This document shows positions 47,461 to 57,118 of a stretch of 64,000 bases of DNA, piece after piece. Origin of the DNA: Staphylococcus pragensis (GTDB lineage Bacteria > Bacillota > Bacilli > Staphylococcales > Staphylococcaceae). Each line of letters starts with the position of its first letter. The stretch's first letter is position 1. A program made the position numbers and the translations under genes. The notes under the pieces are model-generated. The model was given only the letters and a program-made list of their open reading frames with translations, was not told where the DNA came from and searched no databases. The stretch covers positions 186,001-250,000 of the forward strand of contig NZ_SRPJ01000002.1 in assembly GCF_004785665.1 (NCBI RefSeq), written 5' to 3'.

Positions 47461-48125
47461 TGACATTACAAATTGAACATATCACTAAATCATTTGGTAA
47501 AGGAAGTTCACAAACCGATGTTTTAAAAGATGTTAACTTTACTGTTCAACCTGGTGAATTTGTTATTTTAAATGGGGCTTCTGGTTCAGGTAAGTCTACG
47601 CTTCTTAATATATTGGGTGGATTACTGAGCGCTACAGAAGGCGACATTCTATTTCATGACGAGCCTTTATTTTCAAAAAATAAAAACAAAACAATGTTAC
47701 GACTTAAAGAAATTGGCTTCATCTTCCAATCTTCTCACTTAGTGCCATATCTTACAGTTAAAGAGCAATTGACTATTGTGGCTAAAGAAGCAGGAGAATC
47801 TACTAAAGCAGCTAAACAACGCGCAGAGCAATTACTTAATGAAATAGGATTAAAACATCGATTAGATGCTTATCCGCATATGTTATCAGGCGGGGAAAAA
47901 CAACGTGTAGCAATTATGCGCGCCCTTATGAACCAACCTAAACTATTGTTAGCGGATGAACCTACTGCTAGTTTGGATGCTGAGCGAGCTTTAAGTGTAG
48001 TAGAAATGATTAAAAATCGCGTTAAAAGTCATAATATTATTGGCATTATGATTACGCATGACCAACGATTATTTGATTATGCTGATCGCATAATCCAACT
48101 TGAAGATGGAAAAATAACTTCATAA
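47460..48125 (+). CDS. hrtA: Heme exporter ATPase HrtA
   Basis: 221 residues, MacB-type ABC ATPase. Walker A is GASGSGKST near residues 39-47, the signature is LSGGEKQR near residue 140, and Walker B is [12 protein letters not shown] near residue 160. The switch His is in [16 protein letters not shown] at the end of hrtB is its ribosome binding site. It powers HrtB to relieve heme toxicity. Confidence 0.94.
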   Translation: MTLQIEHITKSFGKGSSQTDVLKDVNFTVQPGEFVILNGASGSGKSTLLNILGGLLSATEGDILFHDEPLFSKNKNKTMLRLKEIGFIFQSSHLVPYLTVKEQLTIVAKEAGESTKAAKQRAEQLLNEIGLKHRLDAYPHMLSGGEKQRVAIMRALMNQPKLLLADEPTASLDAERALSVVEMIKNRVKSHNIIGIMITHDQRLFDYADRIIQLEDGKITS

Positions 48126-48130
48126 ATTTA

Positions 48131-48169
48131 AAAAGCCCACAGATGCAGTGCCGTCATCTATGGGCTTTT
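48131..48169 (+). terminator. Terminator of hrtBA
   Basis: AAAAGCCCACAGATG pairs with CATCTATGGGCTTTT with one mismatch in the stem. Confidence 0.85.
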
Positions 48170-48185
48170 GTTATGTACTTTGTAC

Positions 48186-49142
48186 TTAGAATATGATTAA
48201 AATCGAAATAAAGAATGTAATCGCAAAATAAAAACCAAGGAGTAATTTATACTGATACATTAAGGCTAAGAAATCACGCACTAAAGCGATATCAAAAAAG
48301 TGATAAGGCGTATGACTACCAATACCTTCCATGTCCAATCGAACAGTACGTGCAAAGTACAAGCCTCTTAAAATATGAAATTGACTTGTAACACAAAGCA
48401 TTTTAGCTGAACGTGAAAAGTGATCAGCGATAATATCTTTAGAGAATACAAAGTTCTCATAAGTGCTTGTGGATTGGTCCTCCATGATAATAGAAGAAGC
48501 GGGAACACCACGGTCAATTAAATAACGTTGCATAGCCAAAGCTTCTGTGATTGGTTCATCCGGACCTTTACCGCCACTGACTAAGACCTTACAATTTGGC
48601 GGTTGGCTTTCTAACACATGTAACGCGCGCTCTAAGCGATCGGCTAACATAGGTGTCACTTGCTCTGAGAAAATGCCCGCCCCTAAAATCATGATTAAAT
48701 CATATTGCTTTGTTGTCATAGTACGGCCAAACGCTGAAGACCATACCATGTAAAGCGTAAAAGCATAACACGCACTAAAAGCAATCATAGATAACCATAA
48801 AAAGATACCATTTACAATTGGAATAGGGATGGTGCTAATATAAAATAATATCGAAATGATTAAGGTACCATGTATTAAATGTTTAAACATCTTGCGTAGA
48901 AATTTAGCCCCCTTTTTCAAAGTGAAAAGATGACTATGTTTAATAAATAAGCCAATGATAGCGAGAATCATAACGATGAATAAACCAAGCGGTAACGTCA
49001 TTGTGAGCAGATTAATTATGTTAATAATAAAACATAAAATGATTGTTAAAATAAACGCAGGCAGATTAAGTAAATGATTACTATTTAATAACACGCCTAA
49101 CGTGATGAATAAAACTATGATTGAAAGAAGAATTGCAAGCAT
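48186..49142 (-). CDS. YdcF/SanA-like membrane protein (DUF218)
   Basis: 318 residues. Four to five membrane segments fill the first ~145 residues and one more is at the C-terminus. The DUF218 domain lies between (residues ~148-285): LIMILGAGIFSEQVTPMLADRLERAL, LVSGGKGPDEPITEALAMQRYLIDRGV and MEDQSTSTYENFVFSKDI. Related ElyC/SanA proteins affect envelope integrity and wall-lipid precursor metabolism; the exact function is not known. AGAGGTC precedes the start. Confidence 0.82.
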   Translation of the reverse strand: MLAILLSIIVLFITLGVLLNSNHLLNLPAFILTIILCFIINIINLLTMTLPLGLFIVMILAIIGLFIKHSHLFTLKKGAKFLRKMFKHLIHGTLIISILFYISTIPIPIVNGIFLWLSMIAFSACYAFTLYMVWSSAFGRTMTTKQYDLIMILGAGIFSEQVTPMLADRLERALHVLESQPPNCKVLVSGGKGPDEPITEALAMQRYLIDRGVPASSIIMEDQSTSTYENFVFSKDIIADHFSRSAKMLCVTSQFHILRGLYFARTVRLDMEGIGSHTPYHFFDIALVRDFLALMYQYKLLLGFYFAITFFISILIIF

Positions 49143-49302
49143 AATTAAGACCTCTTATATATTTGTCTATTTAAATGTAATTGAAAGTCTAATATTTTAG
49201 CAACTATTATTACTGAATTATAGTTTTCAAGCGTACCGATTATTGATATTATTTAACAGAATATATAGAAATTATTTGAGTTTATCAGCAAGGAGCTAGG
49301 CC

Positions 49303-49761
49303 ATGAGCAGAATTTCGAAAAATCATATCGAATTTATGAAACGATTTATTGATGATACAAATACGTTAACTGCTAAATTATTGAAAGACCAGCAAATTAA
49401 ATATGGTATTTCAATGGAACAATCTAATGTATTGCGACTATTGAGTCATCATCATGCCTTATCTATTATAGAAATTACGGAAAAGCAGGGCGTCAATAAA
49501 GCGGCGGTTAGTCGTCGTATTAAGAAACTCATTGATGGCGAGTTTGTAAAGTTGCAAAAGCCTAATGATAAAATAGATCAACGTTTAAAATATGTTGTTT
49601 TAAGTGATAAAGGACGTCAATACACTGAAGAAAATAATGAAATTGTAAGTAATATTGTTAACGATATGGTGGAAGACTTATCAAGTCAGGACATTGAAAA
49701 GGCATTAAATGTGTTGTATGTCATTGATGAACGCTTGAAAAAATATAATGCTAAAATTTAA
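49303..49761 (+). CDS. tcaR: MarR-family regulator TcaR
   Basis: 152 residues, one more than S. aureus TcaR. The winged-helix part is IIEITEKQGVNKAAVSRRIKKLIDGEFVKLQKPNDKIDQRLKYVVLSDKG (residues ~50-105). TcaR represses the ica biofilm genes and affects glycopeptide susceptibility and sarS. It heads the tcaR-tcaA-tcaB cluster in the same order as in S. aureus, which supports the name. AAGGAGC precedes the ATG. Confidence 0.9.
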   Translation: MSRISKNHIEFMKRFIDDTNTLTAKLLKDQQIKYGISMEQSNVLRLLSHHHALSIIEITEKQGVNKAAVSRRIKKLIDGEFVKLQKPNDKIDQRLKYVVLSDKGRQYTEENNEIVSNIVNDMVEDLSSQDIEKALNVLYVIDERLKKYNAKI

Positions 49762-49942
49762 AAAATTGGCGGACATTCCAAACTATATTACAATTTTGAA
49801 AAAAATGATTATAATACTTAGATAGAAAATGATTGGGCAGAATAAAAACAACGTATAAGTGTTCCTATATAAACTATCTATATTATAATAAAATTATGAT
49901 TAAGAAATAATTAACATCATGCGAGGGGAAGTTGGTGATTAA

Positions 49943-51319
49943 ATGAAACAATGTCCTAACTGTGGTCAGAAACTAAGAAGTAAGGATACGCGACAATGTC
50001 CTAATTGTGGTGAACAAGTCGATGGAAAAGAGATCAAAGTACGACAAAATAAAGCCCCTCAAACAGAATCCTCAAATATTAGACTTAGGAAATTTATTCC
50101 ATGGGCGATTGTTATATTTATTATTATTTTATTGGTTATTGTCTTCTTTTTAGTAAGGAATTATAATTCTCCAGAAGCTCAAACTAAGATTCTTGTTAAT
50201 GCGATTGCTAATAATGATTCACAAAAAGTTGCAACGTTATTAAGTACTAAAGAAACGCATGTCGATGCTGAGGAAGCGGATGAGTATATTGCGTACGTGA
50301 AAAGTGAAGTAGGCATGAAAAAATTTATTCATGATCTTAAAGATAACGTTGAGAAATTGAATAAAAGTGAATCTAAAGAAGCGGCGTATATCAAAACACA
50401 AGCTGGGAACAATGTCTTGAGAGTAAGTAAAAACGGCACGCGTTTTTTAATCTTTGATAATATGAGTTATACTGCACCGACGAGAGAGGCTGTGGTAACC
50501 CCTAAATTAGAAACAAAATATGAATTTAGAGCTGGGGGTAAAAATAAAACAGTAGTTGTTGATGCAAATAAAACAACATCTTTAGGTAAGTTTATCCCAG
50601 GTGTCTATTCAATAGATGCGGAAAAAGAAACAGAATATGGTAAATTCACGGGTCAATTAAAATTTGACTTTAGATATGGTAAAGGCAATACAGTAGAAGT
50701 TAACGAGGACTTTAATGAAGCGCTACTTACAGTGAAGTTAAAAGGTAAAAGTGATTTAGACGATGATTCACTGAAAGTAAAAATTAATGATAAAGAAATG
50801 AAATATTCAACTTCTAGAGAATATGGTCCTTATCCTCAAAATAAAGATATCGTTGTTTCTGCTTCTGGCAAAGCAAAAGGAAAAACTTTCAAGTCAGAAA
50901 CTAAAACAATGAGAGCAAAAGATTTAGGGAATATTAATAGTGTCGAATTAGAATTTGATGATGAAGCGATTAGTGATTATGTTGAGGAGAAGGAAAAAGA
51001 AGAAAACAGTTTAAAAAATAAATTGAGTAACTTTTTCAGTGATTATTCACTCTCTTTAAATACTGCAATTGCGAGTAAGAACTTTGATTTGGTAAGTACA
51101 TTTTTAAAAGATAAATCAGATATCTATAAAAATATTAAAAATAATCTAGGGTCAAATCCTGGATTAACACAGCCACAAATACTAAGTGCTTCACAAAAAG
51201 GCGATAAAATAGAAACAAAAGTGCAAGAATTAAATAACAATGGACAATTTCAAACTATTGATTATGAACTAACTGAAAATAGTGATGATGGATCACTACA
51301 ACTTGTGAAAGCAAAATAA
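49943..51319 (+). CDS. tcaA: Teicoplanin-associated membrane protein TcaA
   Basis: 458 residues. An N-terminal zinc ribbon has CxxC pairs at Cys4/Cys7 and Cys19/Cys22. A membrane segment spans about residues 50-72, and a large external domain fills the rest, lysine- and acid-rich with a C-terminal NTF2-like part (from ~residue 350). Loss of TcaA raises teicoplanin resistance in S. aureus and the gene responds to wall-active agents. It follows tcaR after 181 bases, so it probably has its own promoter. Confidence 0.9.
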   Translation: MKQCPNCGQKLRSKDTRQCPNCGEQVDGKEIKVRQNKAPQTESSNIRLRKFIPWAIVIFIIILLVIVFFLVRNYNSPEAQTKILVNAIANNDSQKVATLLSTKETHVDAEEADEYIAYVKSEVGMKKFIHDLKDNVEKLNKSESKEAAYIKTQAGNNVLRVSKNGTRFLIFDNMSYTAPTREAVVTPKLETKYEFRAGGKNKTVVVDANKTTSLGKFIPGVYSIDAEKETEYGKFTGQLKFDFRYGKGNTVEVNEDFNEALLTVKLKGKSDLDDDSLKVKINDKEMKYSTSREYGPYPQNKDIVVSASGKAKGKTFKSETKTMRAKDLGNINSVELEFDDEAISDYVEEKEKEENSLKNKLSNFFSDYSLSLNTAIASKNFDLVSTFLKDKSDIYKNIKNNLGSNPGLTQPQILSASQKGDKIETKVQELNNNGQFQTIDYELTENSDDGSLQLVKAK

Positions 51320-51320
51320 A

Positions 51321-51366
51321 GCGTGGGAAAAAGATTCATTAAAGAATCTAATCCCACTCTTTTTTT
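51321..51366 (+). terminator. Terminator of tcaA
   Basis: GTGGGAAAAAGATTC pairs with GAATCTAATCCCAC, followed by a T-run. Confidence 0.82.
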
Positions 51367-51422
51367 AAATACATATAAAAAATAATGACTTTTCCTATTA
51401 AATTAAAGACGGGGGCTTTTAT

Positions 51423-52631
51423 ATGAATGAGGAACAGAGACAAAATAAACATTCGTTATTGTTTATCATTATCTTGGGTGCACTAACAGCTATAGGTGCA
51501 TTATCCATAGATATGTTTTTACCAGGGTTACCTGAATTGAAGAAAGATTTTAATACTACAACTTCAAATGCCCAATTAACCTTATCATTATTTATGATTG
51601 GTTTAGGGTTGGGGAATTTATTCGTAGGTCCGATTTCAGATAGTATAGGGCGTAAGAAACCTTTAGTAATTGCTATGGTTATCTTCACATTAGCAAGTTT
51701 AGGCATCGTCTTTGTCCATAATATATGGATTATGGTATTTCTGCGCTTTATCCAAGGTTTCACTGGAGGTGCAGGCGCAGTTATCTCTAGAGCGATTGCC
51801 AGTGATATGTACAATGGTAACGAATTAACTAAATTTCTAGCTTTATTAATGCTAGTGAATGGTGTGGCTCCTGTACTTGCTCCTGCACTCGGAGGTTTAA
51901 TTCTTAGTGTGGCAGTCTGGCGAATGGTCTTCGTTATTTTGACAATATTTGGTGTATTAATGGTAATGGGATCTGTAGTTAAAGTACCTGAATCATTAGC
52001 TATTGAACATCGAGATAGCAGTGGAATAGGGGTAATATTTAGAAATTTTAAGAGCTTATTTTCTACACCACGCTTTGTCTTACCTATGTTAATTCAAGGT
52101 GTTACATTTATTATGTTATTTAGTTATATTTCTGCATCACCTTTCTTAGTTCAGAAAATATACGGTGTCTCAGCTTTACATTTCAGTTGGATGTTTGCAG
52201 GAATAGGTATTACATTAATTATCTCGAGCCAATTGGCTGGTAAGCTAGTCGATTATGTTCATCCACAGAAGTTGTTACGTGTTATGACCTTTATTCAAGT
52301 TATAGGTGTCATTGTCGTAACTTTAACGCTTATCAATCATTGGCACTTTGCCTTGTTAGTCATTGGATTTATCATTCTAGTGGCGCCAGTAACAGGCGTG
52401 GCGACTTTGGGATTCTCTATTGCAATGGAAGAACGTACAACTGGAAGCGGCAGTGCTTCAAGTTTATTAGGATTACTGCAATCACTACTAGGTGGTATAG
52501 TCACGCCACTTGTAAATCTTAAAGGGGAATATAATAGTACGCCTTATATCATTATTATTTGTATCACAGCAGTTGTACTAATTGTTTTACAACTATTAAA
52601 TATTAAAGTATTTAAAACAAAACCAGAATAA
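51423..52631 (+). CDS. tcaB: Bcr/CflA-type MFS transporter TcaB
   Basis: 402 residues with 12 membrane segments. GALSIDMFLPGLPELKKDFNTTTSNAQLTLSLFMIGLGLGNLFVGPISDSIGRKKPL carries the drug:proton antiporter family motifs; RFIQGFTGGAGAVISRAIASDMY is motif C-like. Length and position after tcaA match S. aureus TcaB, annotated as bicyclomycin resistance-like. Its natural substrate is not established. AAAGACGGGGG precedes the ATG. Confidence 0.9.
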   Translation: MNEEQRQNKHSLLFIIILGALTAIGALSIDMFLPGLPELKKDFNTTTSNAQLTLSLFMIGLGLGNLFVGPISDSIGRKKPLVIAMVIFTLASLGIVFVHNIWIMVFLRFIQGFTGGAGAVISRAIASDMYNGNELTKFLALLMLVNGVAPVLAPALGGLILSVAVWRMVFVILTIFGVLMVMGSVVKVPESLAIEHRDSSGIGVIFRNFKSLFSTPRFVLPMLIQGVTFIMLFSYISASPFLVQKIYGVSALHFSWMFAGIGITLIISSQLAGKLVDYVHPQKLLRVMTFIQVIGVIVVTLTLINHWHFALLVIGFIILVAPVTGVATLGFSIAMEERTTGSGSASSLLGLLQSLLGGIVTPLVNLKGEYNSTPYIIIICITAVVLIVLQLLNIKVFKTKPE

Positions 52632-52641
52632 TTCACATAAT

Positions 52642-52685
52642 AAAAGGAGCTTGGACTTTTAGTTAAGTCTTTGCTCCTTTAATCT
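52642..52685. terminator. Terminator between tcaB and the TetR gene
   Basis: AAAGGAGC and GCTCCTTT pair, with inner GACTT/AAGTC pairing; both flanks suit convergent genes. Confidence 0.8.
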
Positions 52686-52690
52686 TTACT

Positions 52691-53242
52691 TTAACGTTGT
52701 AATTTAATTGTATTGGCTAATAAAGCATTTGCAATTATCTCAGGACTTTCTTTACAGCCACCTCTTAGCCAACTTAAAACTACACCGGCTTGACCACTCA
52801 TAGTATACGTAATAAAAAATGTTTTGTTTTGAATAGAAGTTTCATGTTCACCTAAAATTTTAGAATAATAATCCTTAGTAATGTCAAAATAATCTAATAC
52901 TAATTCCTTGTTAGGATGAGAAATAAATATAGCATGATAGAACGCTTTCTTTCTATATATATACTTCAATATAATATAGAAGAACTTGTGTACTTTCTCA
53001 GGATTCTTTTTAATACTTTCAAAATTATTAGCGAAAGCATGTAATAACTTTTCGTATTTATTTAGATGATAACTTTGGATTTTATCAAGCAAATCATATT
53101 TATCTTGAAAATTAGCATAAAAAGTTGAACGATTGACATTGCTATTAGCACAAATCATCTTTATGGAGATATTCTCGATTGGATAGAGCTCTAATAAATC
53201 GATTAAACTTTTTATAATTCTATATTTCGCTTTTTGCTTCAT
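52691..53242 (-). CDS. TetR-family regulator next to an EmrAB-like pump
   Basis: 183 residues. The N-terminal helix-turn-helix reads IIKSLIDLLELYPIENISIKMICANSNVNRSTFYANFQDKYDLL, and the C-terminal part resembles the TetR_C_7/DhaS-like group. It is divergent from the HlyD-like gene with 128 bases between, so it likely represses the pump. The shared gap holds the palindrome CAACAAATTTAATGTAATTGTTG-like region near 53277-53300, a possible operator. Confidence 0.87.
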   Translation of the reverse strand: MKQKAKYRIIKSLIDLLELYPIENISIKMICANSNVNRSTFYANFQDKYDLLDKIQSYHLNKYEKLLHAFANNFESIKKNPEKVHKFFYIILKYIYRKKAFYHAIFISHPNKELVLDYFDITKDYYSKILGEHETSIQNKTFFITYTMSGQAGVVLSWLRGGCKESPEIIANALLANTIKLQR

Positions 53243-53276
53243 TATACGTCACCTATATATTTATACCTTCAAGAAA

Positions 53277-53301
53277 CCAACAAATTTAATGTAATTGTTG
53301 G
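53277..53301. promoter_or_regulatory. Putative operator between TetR gene and pump genes
   Basis: CCAACAAATT is followed by AATTGTTGG (arms CCAACAA / TTGTTGG), an inverted repeat in the divergent promoter region. It is a plausible TetR site. Confidence 0.5.
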
Positions 53302-53370
53302 TGTTTTTTTCTTCACATGTCTTTATAATATTAAAAGTAATTTTGAAAAGCAAATAGGAGGAAAAGTTCA

Positions 53371-54018
53371 ATGAAAAAAATGGTGTTAATTAATATCATC
53401 ACTATCATTGTTATCATTGCTATTGGTATTGTAGGTTTCATGTTATACCACAATGCTACAAGTTATGTAACAACTGATAATGCAAAAGTTGACGGAGATC
53501 AAATTCAAATCTCAAGTCCTGCTTCAGGTCAAATCAAATCTTTTGATGTGAAACAAGGCGACAAATTGAAAAAAGGTGACAAAGTAGCTGAAGTAAGTGC
53601 TCAAGGTCAAGGCGGAGACGCTAAAGACATGGACATTAAAATGCCTCAAAACGGTACTATCGTTAAAACAAGTGGTATGGAAGGTTCAGTTGCACAAGCA
53701 GGTTCACCAATAGCTTACGCTTACAATTTAGATGATTTATATATTACAGCAAATATTGACGAAAAAGACGTTAACAGTATCGAAAAAGGCGACAAAGTTG
53801 ATGTTTCAATTGACGGTCAAGATTCTGATATCGATGGTAAAGTAGAAGAAGTAGGCCAAGCAACTGCAGCTAGCTTCTCATTAATGCCATCATCTAACGC
53901 TGACGGTAACTACACTAAAGTTTCTCAAGTAGTACCTGTTAAAATTTCTTTAGATTCTGTACCATCTAAAAACGTTGTTCCTGGAATGAACGCTGAAGTA
54001 AAAATCCATAAAGACTAA
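53371..54018 (+). CDS. HlyD/EmrA-family membrane fusion-like protein
   Basis: 215 residues. One N-terminal membrane helix (residues ~5-26) is followed by a barrel-sandwich domain: YVTTDNAKVDGDQIQISSPASGQIKSFDVKQGDKLKKGDKVAEV, then a short return lobe and a beta-barrel (ITANIDEKDVNSIEKGDKVDVSID). The alpha-helical hairpin of Gram-negative EmrA is nearly absent, as expected without an outer membrane. It pairs with the MFS pump that starts 12 bases later. AGGAGGAAAAG precedes the ATG. Confidence 0.9.
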   Translation: MKKMVLINIITIIVIIAIGIVGFMLYHNATSYVTTDNAKVDGDQIQISSPASGQIKSFDVKQGDKLKKGDKVAEVSAQGQGGDAKDMDIKMPQNGTIVKTSGMEGSVAQAGSPIAYAYNLDDLYITANIDEKDVNSIEKGDKVDVSIDGQDSDIDGKVEEVGQATAASFSLMPSSNADGNYTKVSQVVPVKISLDSVPSKNVVPGMNAEVKIHKD

Positions 54019-54030
54019 GGAGGTCATAGA

Positions 54031-56118
54031 ATGACAGCGACCTTCATTATTGGTTATATAGTTGTAGCGATCATTTTAGTTGGTTTGATTAATGTTTTAC
54101 TTATGAAATCACGTAAAAACGCAAAATCAAACCAATCTAAGGGACAACACGTAAATGAAGAATCTAAAAGTCAAAGTAATCCATCTAAATTTAAAATAAG
54201 TGACTTAGACCGAGATAAAGCGTCAAACGAATCAACTTCTTCTCATCATGACGAAGAAGCACGTCGTCACTTTGAGAACGAAGACGATCATCGTTTTGAT
54301 AATGACAAACGTAAAGATCATTTCGAAAGCGAACAAGATCAACAAGATTCTGCATCTGAAAAAATTCATCCTGAACAAAAACAAGCATCACATTCCTTAC
54401 ATTATTCAGACGATGCTTCAGACATGAACAGTGAAGAAGCTGTTGGTGAATCAAGAGATGAAGAAGATGTAAATAATCAACATTTACCTAAAGATTCAAT
54501 TTATGAGCCGATTAATCCGAACTCTCAAGAAGGACGCGTAAATGAGCGTATTAAACATCAAAAAGCTAATTTCGTGTTCGGCAAAAACACTACAAGAGGT
54601 ATGATTTTAGCAGCACTATTGTTTGGTATGTTTATTGCCATCTTAAACCAAACATTATTAAACGTTGCTTTACCTAAAATTAATACTGAATTTAATATTT
54701 CAGCATCAACTGGTCAATGGTTGATGACAGGTTTCATGTTAGTAAATGGTATCCTAATTCCAATTAGTGCATTCCTATTTAATAAATATTCTTATCGTAG
54801 ATTATTTATTATTGCGCTTGTATTATTCACACTCGGTTCTTTAGTTTGTGCGATTTCTACAAACTTCCCGATTATGATGACTGGACGTGTGTTACAAGCC
54901 ATTGGTGCTGGTGTCTTGATGCCATTAGGTTCTAACGTTATCGTTACAATCTTCCCACCTGAAAAACGTGGGACAGCAATGGGTACCATGGGTATTGCCA
55001 TGATTCTTGCGCCAGCAATTGGACCAACATTATCTGGTTATATCGTTCAAAACTATCACTGGAACGTAATGTTCTTTGGTATGACAGCATTAGGTATTAT
55101 TGCTATCATTATTGGTTTCTTCTGGTTCAGACTTTACCAAAAAACAACTAATCCTAGAGCCGACTATCAAGGTATTGTATATAGTACAATTGGTTTTGGT
55201 GCTTTATTATATGGATTCAGTGAAGCTGGTAACAAAGGTTGGGGCTCAGGTGAAATCATCGCTATGTTTATTATTGGTGTTATCTTCATTGCAGCTTTCG
55301 TCATTCGTGAATTAACAATGAGAGCGCCAATGTTAAATCTTGAAGTATTAAAATCACCAACATTTACACTTACTACAATTATTAACATGGTAGTAATGAT
55401 GAGTTTATTTGGTGGTATGCTCTTATTACCAATTTACTTACAAAACTTACGTGGCTTCTCAGCCCTTGATTCAGGTTTACTTTTATTACCTGGTTCATTA
55501 GTAATGGGTCTTCTTGGACCAATTACTGGTAGATTATTAGATAAAATTGGTCTAAAACCATTAGCACTATTCGGTATTGCCGTAATGGCATACGGAACTT
55601 GGGAACTTACTCGATTAAATATGGATACATCTTATCTCCATATCATGAGTATTTATATTATCCGTTCATTTGGTATGGCGTTTGTAATGATGCCTTTAAT
55701 GACAGCAGCTATCAACGCTTTACCACCAAGACTAATTTCTCATGGTAATGCATTCTTAAATACAATGAGACAATTAGCTGGTTCTATTGGTACAGCCATT
55801 CTTGTTACAGTTATGACTACTCAAACAACTAATCATGTTGCTAACTTTGCGAATGAAATGGATAAAACTAATCCAATGATTATCGATAAAATTCGTCAAA
55901 TGGCTATGCAATATGGTGGTCAATCAAATGCTATGCAAGCAATCTTAAAATATGTTAATAAACTTGGATATATCGAAGGTATTAACGATGCATTCTGGAT
56001 TGCTACTGGATTAGCAGTATTAGCGTTTATTTTAAGTTTATTCTTAAAAGGTAAAAAAGGCGCTGAAGCAGAACATGACAGAATGGTAAAAGCAGATCAA
56101 AATAAACAAGTAAAATAA
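54031..56118 (+). CDS. EmrB-like drug MFS transporter with long acidic N-terminal extension
   Basis: 695 residues. The C-terminal ~505 residues (from ~185) are a 14-segment DHA2 transporter: GMFIAILNQTLLNVALPKINTEF is the family motif, and MTGRVLQAIGAGVLMPLGSNVIVTIFPPEKRGTAMG follows. Unusually, the N-terminus adds one membrane helix (residues ~4-25) and about 150 hydrophilic residues rich in Glu, Asp, His, Ser and Lys, with no predicted fold. The start follows AAGGAGGTC, so the extension is translated. It works with the EmrA-like protein; the substrate is unknown. Confidence 0.9.
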   Translation: MTATFIIGYIVVAIILVGLINVLLMKSRKNAKSNQSKGQHVNEESKSQSNPSKFKISDLDRDKASNESTSSHHDEEARRHFENEDDHRFDNDKRKDHFESEQDQQDSASEKIHPEQKQASHSLHYSDDASDMNSEEAVGESRDEEDVNNQHLPKDSIYEPINPNSQEGRVNERIKHQKANFVFGKNTTRGMILAALLFGMFIAILNQTLLNVALPKINTEFNISASTGQWLMTGFMLVNGILIPISAFLFNKYSYRRLFIIALVLFTLGSLVCAISTNFPIMMTGRVLQAIGAGVLMPLGSNVIVTIFPPEKRGTAMGTMGIAMILAPAIGPTLSGYIVQNYHWNVMFFGMTALGIIAIIIGFFWFRLYQKTTNPRADYQGIVYSTIGFGALLYGFSEAGNKGWGSGEIIAMFIIGVIFIAAFVIRELTMRAPMLNLEVLKSPTFTLTTIINMVVMMSLFGGMLLLPIYLQNLRGFSALDSGLLLLPGSLVMGLLGPITGRLLDKIGLKPLALFGIAVMAYGTWELTRLNMDTSYLHIMSIYIIRSFGMAFVMMPLMTAAINALPPRLISHGNAFLNTMRQLAGSIGTAILVTVMTTQTTNHVANFANEMDKTNPMIIDKIRQMAMQYGGQSNAMQAILKYVNKLGYIEGINDAFWIATGLAVLAFILSLFLKGKKGAEAEHDRMVKADQNKQVK

Positions 56119-56153
56119 TTTAAATAAAATTGTGTTGTGGGGGCATGATTTTT

Positions 56154-56193
56154 AAAGTATCGGTACACGTTAAGTGTTATCGATACTTTTTTT
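56154..56193 (+). terminator. Terminator of the emrAB-like operon
   Basis: AAAGTATCG at 56154-56162 pairs with CGATACTTT, with partly paired inner bases, followed by a long T-run. Confidence 0.82.
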
Positions 56194-56221
56194 ATTTTTT
56201 TTTGAAAAGATAGAACCAAAT

Positions 56222-56264
56222 AAAAAAACATCAAGAATTTCACACTTCTTGATGATTTTTTATA
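56222..56264 (-). terminator. Terminator of the membrane protein gene on the minus strand
   Basis: CATCAAGAA and TTCTTGATG form a stem flanked by AAAAAA, a U-run on the minus strand. Confidence 0.75.
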
Positions 56265-56271
56265 ATTAAAT

Positions 56272-56916
56272 CTATTTAAGTTTCGTTTTTGGACGACGGT
56301 TTCTAAAGAAGAAACTGATAATGAGCAACGCTAAACTACATACCAATAAGATAAGCGCATTGTGAATCGCATCTGCTTCAGAAACAATTTGAGTTGGTGC
56401 TACTTTTAAATAGAAATCTTGTAACTTGTCAGAAATACGTTCCCCAATAAGTTGAACGGCATAACCAAAGTAATAAGACATTACTAACAGGATAGCTATA
56501 ATAATGAAATTAATTATTTTTAAAATTGTACGATTAAAGAGAATAGTAATGATCGAAATCATCATACTAATGATGCATAAGATAAAAAATATATTAAAGA
56601 CTATGACTAATTTGTCTGCAATATCTTGAATGTTTGCTAGCTGGCCAAAGTTAATATTTAATGAACCAATTTGAGTTACCAAATTTTGAAAATCTTTAAT
56701 GCCTTCATAATTTATAGGTTGGTTTGCAAAGACAAGATTAAATATTGGTTGTCTGTACATACTATAACCAGTAATACCTACTAATACTAAAATAATAATA
56801 TGAATAATTAAACTTACCCAAGAGCGTTTTTTCTTGCCAGAGCGATTAGAACGACTAAACGGATGATTATTTGTATATCTATTTTTTTCATAATTATCGT
56901 TGCGATAGTTTGACAC
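56272..56916 (-). CDS. Membrane protein of unknown function
   Basis: 214 residues from a GTG at 56916, chosen because AAAGGAGG lies just before it; the ATG at 56943 lies upstream of that site. A basic Asn/Arg/Ser-rich start is followed by a membrane helix (residues ~35-55), an external loop, and three further helices ending in a basic tail RRPKTKLK. I do not recognise the family. It is conserved in character with small staphylococcal membrane proteins. It has its own terminator. Confidence 0.7.
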   Translation of the reverse strand: MSNYRNDNYEKNRYTNNHPFSRSNRSGKKKRSWVSLIIHIIILVLVGITGYSMYRQPIFNLVFANQPINYEGIKDFQNLVTQIGSLNINFGQLANIQDIADKLVIVFNIFFILCIISMMISIITILFNRTILKIINFIIIAILLVMSYYFGYAVQLIGERISDKLQDFYLKVAPTQIVSEADAIHNALILLVCSLALLIISFFFRNRRPKTKLK

Positions 56917-57118
56917 TTTTTGACCTCCTTTATTCTTATTCATTTGTGTTATAAGATTGACTATTTTATACTGTGTTTAATGTGAAATAACTAGTATATT
57001 AATTATTCTTAACACTAAATTTACAACATACCTTTCATTATATCGTTTTTTATATTTAACGGAATAGTATTTCAAATATATCTCATTAAAAATAAAAAAG
57101 GCAGGTTATAAATATATC

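Noticed and set aside
51419..51814. Minus-strand open frame antisense to tcaB
   Set aside because: Pro/Ile/Asn-rich shadow translation opposite conserved membrane segments; no support for expression.
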